From an uncultured Prevotella sp. (GTDB lineage: Bacteria > Bacteroidota > Bacteroidia > Bacteroidales > Bacteroidaceae), in NCBI GenBank assembly GCA_900546605.1, contig URDV01000050.1, positions 1 through 11,397 of the forward strand: 11,397 nucleotides of DNA, written 5' to 3'. A program made the position numbers and the translations under genes. Under the pieces are notes generated by a model. The model made no database searches and was not told where the DNA came from. It worked only from the letters and a program-made list of their open reading frames with translations. Every line of letters starts with the position of its first letter. Position 1 is the stretch's first letter. Below, in pieces: positions 1 to 6,781 of this stretch.

Positions 1-1959
1 ATGCAATTGTCGCAAGATGAACGTTATAAGTTGCTACAAAAGCACGACCAACGTGATCGTGCCATGCTATTGCTACAAATTATCAATAGGCAAATTCAGT
101 TTGCTCAAATTAAGCATGACATTCAAAACCAAACGCGCCGCGACCTTGACCAACAACAACGCGAATACTTTTTGCACCAACAAATAAAAAATATACAGTC
201 TGAACTGGGCGAGGGTGAAAACAGCGATGTTGTAGAACTTGAACGTAAAGCGCAAAAGTTGAATATGCCACAGAAGGTGGCCGACACCTTTAAACGCGAA
301 ATTGATAAGTTCAAAAAAATCAATCCGCAATCGCCTGATTATAGCATTCAGCTTAACTATTTGCAAACTATTGTAGCCTTGCCTTGGGGCATTGGCACCA
401 ACGATAATTTGAACATCAAGAATGCCGAACGTGTGTTGGAACGCGACCATTATGGCATGGAAAAGGTAAAGGAGCGTATACTTGAACACTTGGCCACTCT
501 GCGCTATCGACGCAACGAAAAGGCTCCGATACTTTGCTTAGTAGGACCTCCGGGGGTGGGCAAGACTTCGTTAGGACGTAGCATAGCCGAAGCTCTGGGA
601 CGCAAATATGTGCGTATTTCGTTAGGCGGTGTGCACGATGAAGCTGAAATCCGTGGACATCGTCGCACCTACATTGGGGCTATGCCTGGCCGCATCATTA
701 AGGGCATCATGAAGGCCGAAACAAATAATCCGCTGTTTGTGCTTGACGAGGTGGACAAGGTGTCTGAAAACAACTATAACGGCGACCCACATAGTGCGCT
801 GCTTGAAGTGCTTGACCCTGAACAAAATAGCACGTTCCATGACAATTATCTTGACTTGGACTTTGACCTATCAAAGGTGTTCTTCATTGCTACCGCCAAT
901 AGTCTGCAAACCATACCCCGTCCTTTGCTTGACCGTATGGAGGTGATTGAGGTGGAAGGATACTTAACTGAGGAGAAGAAAGAAATTGCCCGACGTCACC
1001 TCATACCCAAGGAGCAAAAGGAATATGACTTTGGCAAAGAACAGAGTAATGACAAAAATGCTAAACTGAAGTTTACATCATCGGCCATTGAGTATATTAT
1101 TGAAAAGTATACGCGTGAGAGCGGTGTGCGTCAACTCGAAAAGCAGTTTGACAAAATTTTCCGCAAAGTGGCTTACTTGACATCAACCAGTGAGGATGGA
1201 CATATGCCTTATGCCGGACATAGCATTAAGCCTGCTGACATTGAGCAGTTGCTGGGTAAACCGCTGTTTAGCCGCGACAAGTATCAAGGTAATAAGTACG
1301 CTGGCGTGGTTACGGGCTTGGCTTGGACTGCTGTGGGTGGTGAAATTTTATTTATCGAAACAAGCGTGAGCCGTAGCAAGGGACCTAAACTGACCTTGAC
1401 GGGCAACTTGGGTGATGTGATGAAGGAAAGTGCCGTGCTGGCTCTTGAATATATCAAGTCACATGCTGATAAGTTGGGTATTGACTATCGTGTGTTTGAT
1501 CACTGGGGGGTACACATTCATGTGCCCGAGGGAGCAACTCCTAAGGATGGCCCTTCAGCTGGCATAACGATTGCTACCTCTATTGCTTCAGCCTTAACGC
1601 AGCGCCGTGTACGCGACCACATTGCCATGACAGGCGAAATAACTTTACGCGGACGCGTGTTGCCAGTGGGGGGCATTAAAGAAAAAATATTGGCTGCTAA
1701 ACGTGCTGGCATAACCGACATCATGATTTCTGAAGAGAACCGTAAGGATGTGGAAGAGATTAATGAGCGTTATGTTGAAGGTTTGACTTTCCATTTTGTC
1801 AACGATGTGCAAGAGGTTTTACAGTTTGCCTTGCTGAACGAAAAAGTGGACAATGCTATTGAGCTCACCTTTGACGATGATGCAAACAATGTGAACACTA
1901 CCACTAATACCGATGCGGATAAAAAGGTGGCTGTGCGCTTGCTAAAGGAAAAGGATTAA
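1..1959 (+). CDS. lon: Lon ATP-dependent protease, 5'-truncated by the window edge
   Basis: This is the C-terminal 652 residues of the cytoplasmic ATP-dependent serine protease Lon, which degrades misfolded and short-lived regulatory proteins. The visible part starts in the coiled region just before the ATPase module (residues about 1-125). The Walker A motif GPPGVGKT follows at 182-189 and Walker B (LFVLDEVD) at 245-252. The protease domain has the catalytic serine in PKDGPSAG (Ser519) and the catalytic lysine 43 residues later (Lys562, in GGIKEKI), the same spacing as Ser679/Lys722 of E. coli Lon. The reading frame is open at base 1, and the N-terminal substrate-binding domain (roughly 170 or more residues) is absent, so the Met at base 1 is probably internal. 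The C-terminus looks complete and has an Asn/Thr/Asp-rich tail. No truncating change is visible. Confidence 0.97.
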   Translation: MQLSQDERYKLLQKHDQRDRAMLLLQIINRQIQFAQIKHDIQNQTRRDLDQQQREYFLHQQIKNIQSELGEGENSDVVELERKAQKLNMPQKVADTFKREIDKFKKINPQSPDYSIQLNYLQTIVALPWGIGTNDNLNIKNAERVLERDHYGMEKVKERILEHLATLRYRRNEKAPILCLVGPPGVGKTSLGRSIAEALGRKYVRISLGGVHDEAEIRGHRRTYIGAMPGRIIKGIMKAETNNPLFVLDEVDKVSENNYNGDPHSALLEVLDPEQNSTFHDNYLDLDFDLSKVFFIATANSLQTIPRPLLDRMEVIEVEGYLTEEKKEIARRHLIPKEQKEYDFGKEQSNDKNAKLKFTSSAIEYIIEKYTRESGVRQLEKQFDKIFRKVAYLTSTSEDGHMPYAGHSIKPADIEQLLGKPLFSRDKYQGNKYAGVVTGLAWTAVGGEILFIETSVSRSKGPKLTLTGNLGDVMKESAVLALEYIKSHADKLGIDYRVFDHWGVHIHVPEGATPKDGPSAGITIATSIASALTQRRVRDHIAMTGEITLRGRVLPVGGIKEKILAAKRAGITDIMISEENRKDVEEINERYVEGLTFHFVNDVQEVLQFALLNEKVDNAIELTFDDDANNVNTTTNTDADKKVAVRLLKEKD

Positions 1960-2106
1960 AATTGTGTTGCTGCACTGCACAACATTGCACACTTAATTGT
2001 AACACATTTGTGCGCTATCTGAGCCTTGTGCTTGGCACTTTAAAATAGGCTTCAGAAAGCGTACAAATTACATTTATGCATAAGGGCTGCAAGCTTTTTG
2101 GGTAAA
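1960..2106. other. Intergenic spacer after lon, no gene seen
   Basis: This 147-bp AT-rich stretch separates the lon stop codon from the first palindromic repeat element. I see no supported ORF. There is a weak imperfect hairpin near 1963-1984 (TGTTG paired with CAACA) with no T-run behind it, so I do not call a terminator. Together with the repeat and the tgt leader it makes up the 398-bp gap between lon and tgt. Confidence 0.5.
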
Positions 2107-2325
2107 AAGTAGGTGTCCAAAATTATTTTTACATTGAAAATGCATTATCGGGATGCAGATGTTTTCTTCATTCGAATGTTTCTGCCCCCCGATAACGGGA
2201 GAAGCGATGGGGGGATAGTGGGCTATGTGGTTGAGAATGAAGGAAACATCTGCGCCCAGAAAATGTGCTTTCAATGTGAAAATAATATCAATCGATAAAT
2301 ATAAAATAGTTTTGAGCACCAACTT
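2107..2325. repeat. Palindromic MITE-like element, copy 1 (219 bp)
   Basis: This element is a long imperfect palindrome. The left end AAGTAGGTGTCCAAAAT (2107-2123) is inverted at GTTTTGAGCACCAACTT (2309-2325). Further in, ATTATTTTTACATTGAAA (from 2123) is answered by TTTCAATGTGAAAATAAT (2270-2287), and GATGTTTTCTTCATTC (2158-2173) by GAATGAAGGAAACATC (2235-2250). The central 60 bp contains a C6 run (2185-2190) facing a G6 run (2209-2214). About 50 bp of the left arm (2112-2161) recurs in copy 2 with roughly six differences. Short ORFs on both strands across it (2113-2298 +, 2074-2322 -) are by-products of the palindrome. It lies directly upstream of tgt. No transposase is present. Confidence 0.8.
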
Positions 2326-2338
2326 AAATACCAGCTTA

Positions 2339-2346
2339 TATCTTTA
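2339..2346 (+). promoter_or_regulatory. Possible -7 box for tgt
   Basis: TATCTTTA matches the Bacteroidota -7 consensus TAnnTTTG at every fixed position but the last, and lies 11 bp before the tgt ATG. The nearest upstream TTTG (2311-2314) is in the right end of the repeat, 24 bp away, which is longer than the usual 19-21 bp. The assignment is therefore weak. Confidence 0.3.
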
Positions 2347-2357
2347 CTTTTATTATA

Positions 2358-3482
2358 ATGACATACGAATTACAACATACTGATGGTGAAGCCCGCGCAG
2401 GACTTATCACTACTGACCACGGACAAATACACACTCCTATATTCATGCCTGTAGGAACTTTGGGTAGTGTTAAGGGGATTCACCTACGCGAAATTAAAGA
2501 TGACATTAATGCCGAAATTATTTTGGGCAACACTTACCACTTGTATTTGCGACCAGGACTTGATATATTGGAACGCGCTGGTGGACTTCATAAGTTTAAT
2601 GGCTTTGACCGCCCCATGCTCACCGACTCAGGAGGCTTTCAGGTGTTTTCGCTTGCTGGCATACGCAAACTGAGTGAAGAGGGATGCGAATTCCGCTCAC
2701 ACATTGATGGTAGCAAGCACTTCTTTTCGCCTGAACGTGTAATGGACATTGAACGCACTATTGGGGCCGACATTATGATGGCTTTTGACGAATGTCCACC
2801 GGGTACAGCTGATTATGCTTATGCACGCAAAAGCTTAGACTTAACGCATGGATGGATGAAACGCTGCTGGAAACGCTTTCATGAAACCGAACCTAAGTAT
2901 GGTTACAAGCAGGCGCTCTTCCCCATTGTGCAAGGTTGCGTTTATAAGGACTTGCGACAAGAGAGTGCTCACTTTATGAGCGACTTCGGAGCTGAAGGCT
3001 ATGCCATAGGCGGACTCGCTGTAGGTGAACCTGCTGAAAAAATGTATGAAATGATTGAGGTGGTGAATGATATTTTGCCTACCGACCGACCTCGCTACCT
3101 AATGGGGGTGGGTACACCAGTGAACATTCTTGAGGCTATTGAACGCGGCGTTGATATGTTTGACTGTGTGATGCCTACTCGCAACGGACGTAATGCTTGT
3201 CTCTTCACGGCTGAAGGCATTATTAATATGCGCAATGCGAAATGGGCTGACTGCTTTGAACCTGTTGACCCCATGGCGCACTGCTTTGCCGATGTGCAAT
3301 ACACTAAAGCTTACTTACACCACTTATTTAAGGCTAAAGAGTTATTGGCTATGCAAATAGCTTCAATACACAACCTTTCGTTCTACTTGTGGTTGGTGCG
3401 TGAGGCTCGTAAACAGATATTGGCCAACAACTTTGCGCAGTGGAAGCGTGGCATGATTGAAAAGCTCAGCCGCAAGCTTTAA
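2358..3482 (+). CDS. tgt: Queuine tRNA-ribosyltransferase (tRNA-guanine transglycosylase)
   Basis: This is a full-length 374-residue TGT that exchanges guanine-34 for the queuosine precursor (preQ1 in bacteria) in tRNAs with GUN anticodons. The N-terminal blocks TPIFMPVGT and GNTYHLYLRPG are intact. The active site has LTDSGGFQVFSL with Asp90 (Asp89 in E. coli) and RGVDMFDCVMPTRNGR with the nucleophile Asp269 (Asp264 in E. coli). The structural zinc site is unusual: the CxCxxC positions read A307, C309 and D312, and only the partner His338 (in SIHNL) and Cys309 remain. The 31-residue distance from position 307 to His338 matches E. coli Cys302 to His333, so the alignment is secure. The ATG at 2358 gives the standard N-terminus. 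The order lon-tgt-permease is, from memory, typical of Bacteroidales. Confidence 0.97.
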   Translation: MTYELQHTDGEARAGLITTDHGQIHTPIFMPVGTLGSVKGIHLREIKDDINAEIILGNTYHLYLRPGLDILERAGGLHKFNGFDRPMLTDSGGFQVFSLAGIRKLSEEGCEFRSHIDGSKHFFSPERVMDIERTIGADIMMAFDECPPGTADYAYARKSLDLTHGWMKRCWKRFHETEPKYGYKQALFPIVQGCVYKDLRQESAHFMSDFGAEGYAIGGLAVGEPAEKMYEMIEVVNDILPTDRPRYLMGVGTPVNILEAIERGVDMFDCVMPTRNGRNACLFTAEGIINMRNAKWADCFEPVDPMAHCFADVQYTKAYLHHLFKAKELLAMQIASIHNLSFYLWLVREARKQILANNFAQWKRGMIEKLSRKL

Positions 3483-3585
3483 AAAATATAATGGTGAAAG
3501 CATTCAAAGAACACCTTTCTGTATAGGGATGTTGTTATATGTTTTACATAACATAAGTTGCTACTTCGCCCATCTTTGCCCTTTT

Positions 3586-3668
3586 AAGCAGGTGTTCAAA
3601 ATTATTTTTACATTGAAAGTGCGTTATTGAGATACAGATGCGTCCGAAAACGTGCTTTCAATGTGAAG
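3586..3668. repeat. Palindromic element, copy 2 (shortened, 83 bp)
   Basis: The left arm AAGCAGGTGTTCAAAATT... closely matches copy 1 over about 50 bp (3591-3640 against 2112-2161). The right part, AAAACGTGCTTTCAATGTGAA, matches copy 1 at 2260-2280. The central about 100 bp of copy 1 and its outer right end are missing here, so this is an internally deleted and right-truncated copy. As RNA, 3611-3625 pairs with 3649-3663 over 15 bp, including two G-U pairs, to form a stable hairpin. The element stops at 3668, right beside an in-frame ATG of the downstream permease. Confidence 0.75.
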
Positions 3669-3722
3669 ATGGCATCTACTGCTTACAAAGACTTACACAC
3701 ACTCTCTCTTGAACAAAACAAT

Positions 3723-4934
3723 ATGTTGAAAAGTCTATTTACAAAAATAAAGAAGTACTTAATGCTCCCCGTGCAACCTGTGCTTGACGGTGAAAGTGAC
3801 GCTCCTCAAAGCGCACACTCAAAGAAGCATCGCAGCCACAAGCCATTGCTTGGACGCTTGGACCGCTACATTATGTTCAAGTTCATCAGCACCTATTTGT
3901 TTTTGTTGGCCATTATCATTGTCATATCCGTTATTTTTGACTATAACGAGAACATTGACAAACTCACGCAAAGCCATGCTTCGCCACTGAAAATAGCACA
4001 ATACTATTGCAACTTTGTGCCTTACTTTTTGAATCTGTTCAGTGCGTTGTTTGTGTTCATTGCCGTAATTTTTTTCACATCAAAATTAGCCGATAAGAGT
4101 GAAATTATAGCTATGAAGAGTACGGGCATGAGTTTTCGCCGCTTGCTACGTCCTTACATGGTTACAGCCGCACTCATAGCCATTTCCTCATTCTTGCTGG
4201 GAGCATATGTCATACCCAAGAGCAATGTACAACGCGTCAACTTTCAGAATCGTTACATAAAAAAGAAAACGGATATTACATCAGTTGACAACATTCAAAT
4301 GCAGGTGGACACAGGGGTTGTGGCCTACATCACTCATTTTGACAACGTAACTAAAAGTGGTTATGGCTTTTCACTCGACAAATTTGTTGAAAAGAAATTA
4401 GTGTCACACCTTACGGCTCAAACCATACAATATGACACGTTATCAGACCGCCGATTTTCGTGGACACTACGTATGTACGAAATACGTACATTAAAGGGAA
4501 TGCGCGAGGTGTTAGAACGGGGTGATAAAATTGACACTACCATCATTATGGAGCCTAAGGACTTTTTCTATGTACGCGGACAACAAGAGACGCTCACCTT
4601 ACCCGAGCTGAAAGAGTTCATTGATAGACAACGATTGCGCGGTGCTGATAAGCTAAGTACCTTTGAAGTGGAATATCACAAACGCTTTGCAATGCCTTTC
4701 GCAGCTTTTATTCTTACCTTAATAGGAGTATGCATGTCAAGCCAAAAACGTAAAGGAGGCATGGGACTAAGTTTGGGAGCTGGGCTGGCTCTGAGTTTTG
4801 CCTACATTTTGTTTCAAACTATTTCGGCCTCATTTGCTACCAACGCGGGACTTGAAGCTTGGATCGCGGTGTGGATTCCTAACGTGGTGTTTGCTATCAT
4901 AGCATTTGTTCTTTACTTAAAAACGCCTCAATAA
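3723..4934 (+). CDS. LptF/LptG family (YjgP/YjgQ) LPS export permease
   Basis: This is an inner-membrane permease of the LptB2FG transporter type, which extracts lipopolysaccharide from the inner membrane and passes it to the periplasmic bridge. It has the family layout. The conserved LDRYIMFKFISTYLF start leads into TM1 and is followed by two more membrane segments (YFLNLFSALFVFIAVIFF and the stretch around ALIAISSFLLGAYVIP). A large periplasmic beta-jellyroll region comes next, then three C-terminal segments ending in WIAVWIPNVVFAIIAFVLYL. The start is uncertain. The frame is open upstream through repeat copy 2 to a TTG at 3627, with in-frame ATGs at 3669 and 3723. I chose 3723 (403 aa) because the family core begins only 45 residues later and upstream sequence is repeat-derived. 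A hydrophilic His/Lys/Ser-rich stretch precedes TM1. I cannot decide between LptF and LptG. Confidence 0.9.
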   Translation: MLKSLFTKIKKYLMLPVQPVLDGESDAPQSAHSKKHRSHKPLLGRLDRYIMFKFISTYLFLLAIIIVISVIFDYNENIDKLTQSHASPLKIAQYYCNFVPYFLNLFSALFVFIAVIFFTSKLADKSEIIAMKSTGMSFRRLLRPYMVTAALIAISSFLLGAYVIPKSNVQRVNFQNRYIKKKTDITSVDNIQMQVDTGVVAYITHFDNVTKSGYGFSLDKFVEKKLVSHLTAQTIQYDTLSDRRFSWTLRMYEIRTLKGMREVLERGDKIDTTIIMEPKDFFYVRGQQETLTLPELKEFIDRQRLRGADKLSTFEVEYHKRFAMPFAAFILTLIGVCMSSQKRKGGMGLSLGAGLALSFAYILFQTISASFATNAGLEAWIAVWIPNVVFAIIAFVLYLKTPQ

Positions 4935-4981
4935 GTAGCAAGTGTTCCAACACCTGTAAGGAGCATAGGTGGTTTCTGCTT

Positions 4982-5033
4982 AAGTAGGTGTTATAAATTA
5001 TTTCCCATTAAAAGTTATTTTGAACACCTACCT
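4982..5033. repeat. Palindromic element, copy 3 (minimal, 52 bp)
   Basis: The left end AAGTAGGTGTTATAAATTAT is mirrored by the right end TATTTTGAACACCTACCT. Only the terminal arms remain, without the long core of copies 1, 4 and 5. It lies between the permease stop codon and the helicase start. It is flanked by TA on the left, and on the right the end runs into CCTACCTA. Confidence 0.65.
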
Positions 5034-5048
5034 ATCACACTATATTTT
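5019..5048 (+). promoter_or_regulatory. Candidate promoter for the DEAD-box helicase
   Basis: TTTG at 5019-5022 and TATATTTT at 5041-5048 are separated by 18 bp. They approximate the Bacteroidota primary-sigma pattern (TTTG, 19-21 bp, TAnnTTTG), and the -7 box differs from consensus only in its last base. The helicase ATG is 15 bp further on. The TTTG belongs to the right arm of repeat copy 3, so the repeat would be supplying the -33 box. Confidence 0.4.
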
Positions 5049-5063
5049 TTTACACTACTGATT

Positions 5064-6521
5064 ATGTCAAACGATAATAACACTGCAGATATAACAACCG
5101 AAGAGCCTACGGCTCAAAATGAAGAAAAGAAAGCAGCTGAGGTTTACTTCGAAGATCTTGAACTCTCAGATAATGTGCTCGATGCGCTCTACGACATGCG
5201 TTTTGAAAAGTGTACACCTGTGCAAGGCCAATGCATTCCTCAAATACTCGAACACCATGACGTGTTAGGCGTGGCACAAACGGGTACAGGTAAAACGGCT
5301 GCTTACCTTTTGCCCTTGCTCACTTTGCTTGAACGTGACCCTCATCCAGCAGATGCTGTCAATTGCTTGGTCATAGCTCCCACGCGCGAGTTGGCTCGAC
5401 AAATAGACCAGGCTTTGCAAGGCTTTGCTTACTACACAAATGTGAATGCCGTGGCTGTGTATGGTGGCAACGATGGGGTTCGCTTTGAACAGGAACGCAA
5501 ATCACTACAAGCTGGCGCCGACATTGTGCTGGCTACTCCAGGACGTCTTATCACACACTTGCAATTGGGCAATCTTGACCTTAGCCGCACTACTCACCTT
5601 GTGCTCGACGAGGCTGACCGCATGCTTGACATGGGCTTTGCTGATGACATTTTGACCATTGTTAAGCAAATGCCTGAAACACGTCAAACGATTCTGTTCT
5701 CAGCTACCATGCCTCCTAAAATTGCTGAATTGGCACACACCGTTATGCATAACCCTGTTGAGGTGGAGATTGCTGTATCGAAACCTGCCGAAAACATTCA
5801 ACAACTTCTCTACATTTGCCACGAGAGTGACAAAACTATTATACTGAAAAAGATATTCAAAGAACAACCACCACAACGTGTCATTCTGTTTTGCTCTTCT
5901 AAACAAAAGGTGAAGGAATTGGCTATTGTGTTGAAACGTCACGGACTGAATGCACGAGCCATGCATGCTGACTTGACTCAAAATGAACGTGACGAGGTGA
6001 TGAACCTTTTCCGCGCGCACAAGATTGACTTACTTGTGGCCACTGATATCGTGGCACGTGGCATTGACATCGACGACATCACTATGGTGATTAACTATGA
6101 TGCACCACACGATGCTGAGGATTATGTTCACCGCATTGGACGTACCGCTCGTGCTGGACGTCAAGGTAGTGCTGTTACGCTCATTGGCGAGAAAGACTTA
6201 ATAGCTTTGGCTAACATTGAACGCACCTTGAATATTAAAATTCCGCGTGCCGAATTACCTGAAGGGGTTCGTCCACCGCAAAAAAATACTCAACAGGGAC
6301 GTGGCAATAGCACAAAACGCAGTAATAACCATAGTAACCGCAATGGCGCTCGTGGTAATAAACAAGCAGGTACCCACCGTGAACAAAAGGGTGAAAATGC
6401 AAATAGCTATCGCAAACGTCAACAACAAACGTTTGGTAGCAAGCCACATGGCAAAAGCGACAATCGGCCTGCTACTAAACAACGCCCACCCAAAAGTGGA
6501 ACTGGACGCAAACCTGAATAA
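5064..6521 (+). CDS. DEAD-box ATP-dependent RNA helicase (RhlE-like)
   Basis: This 485-residue cytoplasmic RNA helicase probably acts in ribosome assembly or RNA turnover. All core motifs are present: the Q motif around KCTPVQGQ, motif I AQTGTGKT (Lys77), Ia PTRELARQ, Ib TPGRL, motif II DEAD (182-185), motif III SAT (213-215), motif IV VILFCSS, motif V VATDIVARGIDID, and motif VI HRIGRTARAG (from 356). After the core (about residue 400) comes an approximately 80-residue low-complexity tail rich in Asn, Lys, Arg, Gln and Gly, as expected for a flexible RNA-binding extension. The shape matches the RhlE-like class common in Bacteroidota, but I do not assign a specific paralogue. The ATG at 5064 is the only sensible start. 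The tail also produces overlapping shadow ORFs on both strands, which I discard. Confidence 0.96.
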   Translation: MSNDNNTADITTEEPTAQNEEKKAAEVYFEDLELSDNVLDALYDMRFEKCTPVQGQCIPQILEHHDVLGVAQTGTGKTAAYLLPLLTLLERDPHPADAVNCLVIAPTRELARQIDQALQGFAYYTNVNAVAVYGGNDGVRFEQERKSLQAGADIVLATPGRLITHLQLGNLDLSRTTHLVLDEADRMLDMGFADDILTIVKQMPETRQTILFSATMPPKIAELAHTVMHNPVEVEIAVSKPAENIQQLLYICHESDKTIILKKIFKEQPPQRVILFCSSKQKVKELAIVLKRHGLNARAMHADLTQNERDEVMNLFRAHKIDLLVATDIVARGIDIDDITMVINYDAPHDAEDYVHRIGRTARAGRQGSAVTLIGEKDLIALANIERTLNIKIPRAELPEGVRPPQKNTQQGRGNSTKRSNNHSNRNGARGNKQAGTHREQKGENANSYRKRQQQTFGSKPHGKSDNRPATKQRPPKSGTGRKPE

Positions 6522-6538
6522 TATATAACTTAATTGAT

Positions 6539-6726
6539 AAGTTGGTATTCAAAATTAGTTGATATAATCGTGTTCAGAATTAGTTGATATACCCAGACGC
6601 ATTCTTTAGCCCATAAACATAGGTTTTATCAATCACGTAGCCCCCACCGCTACGCTCCCCCTTCAACTTATGTTTATGAACAAAATACTACACCTGGGCA
6701 TATCAACTAATTTTGAATACCTACTT
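6539..6726. repeat. Palindromic MITE-like element, copy 4 (188 bp)
   Basis: The 27-bp terminal inverted repeats are 6539-6565 (starting AAGTTGGTATTCAAAATTAG) and 6700-6726 (ending ATTTTGAATACCTACTT), identical at 26 of 27 positions. The left end also holds a tandem duplication: TTCAAAATTAGTTGATAT at 6548-6565 recurs with one change at 6573-6590. Inside, CATAAACATAGGTT (6612-6625) is inverted at AACTTATGTTTATG (6665-6678), and CGTAG/CTACG (6636-6640, 6650-6654) flanks a C-rich loop. TA borders both ends (ATAAG...CTTAT), which fits TA-target insertion. It shares its outer end with copies 1-3 but has a different core, shared with copy 5. Confidence 0.85.
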
Positions 6727-6781
6727 ATTCGAAAATAGATGCGTCTTAATTGTTTTTTTCTACATTTCGTACAACACCATC

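Noticed and set aside
73..489. 138-aa ORF on the - strand inside lon
   Set aside because: It is antisense to a strongly conserved lon coding region and has a composition expected from the complementary codons.
1960..1990. Terminator after lon
   Set aside because: The hairpin is short and mismatched and no T-run follows it.
2074..2322. Overlapping ORFs on both strands (82 aa - strand, 61 aa + strand) covering the first repeat
   Set aside because: They arise because the element is a long palindrome, so an open frame on one strand is mirrored on the other. They have no recognisable domain or start context.
2326..2357. preQ1 riboswitch ahead of tgt
   Set aside because: Only about 30 bp separates the repeat from the start codon, with no preQ1 aptamer-like stem or A-rich tail that I can recognise.
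6247..6528. 93-aa + strand ORF and - strand ORFs over the helicase C-terminal tail
   Set aside because: They are shadow frames of the low-complexity Asn/Lys/Arg-rich tail, whose own frame is continuous with the helicase core.
6713..6781. TTG start at 6713 for the GH92-like protein
   Set aside because: It lies inside the terminal inverted repeat of copy 4 and would put 23 residues before an otherwise ideal signal peptide starting at ATG 6782.
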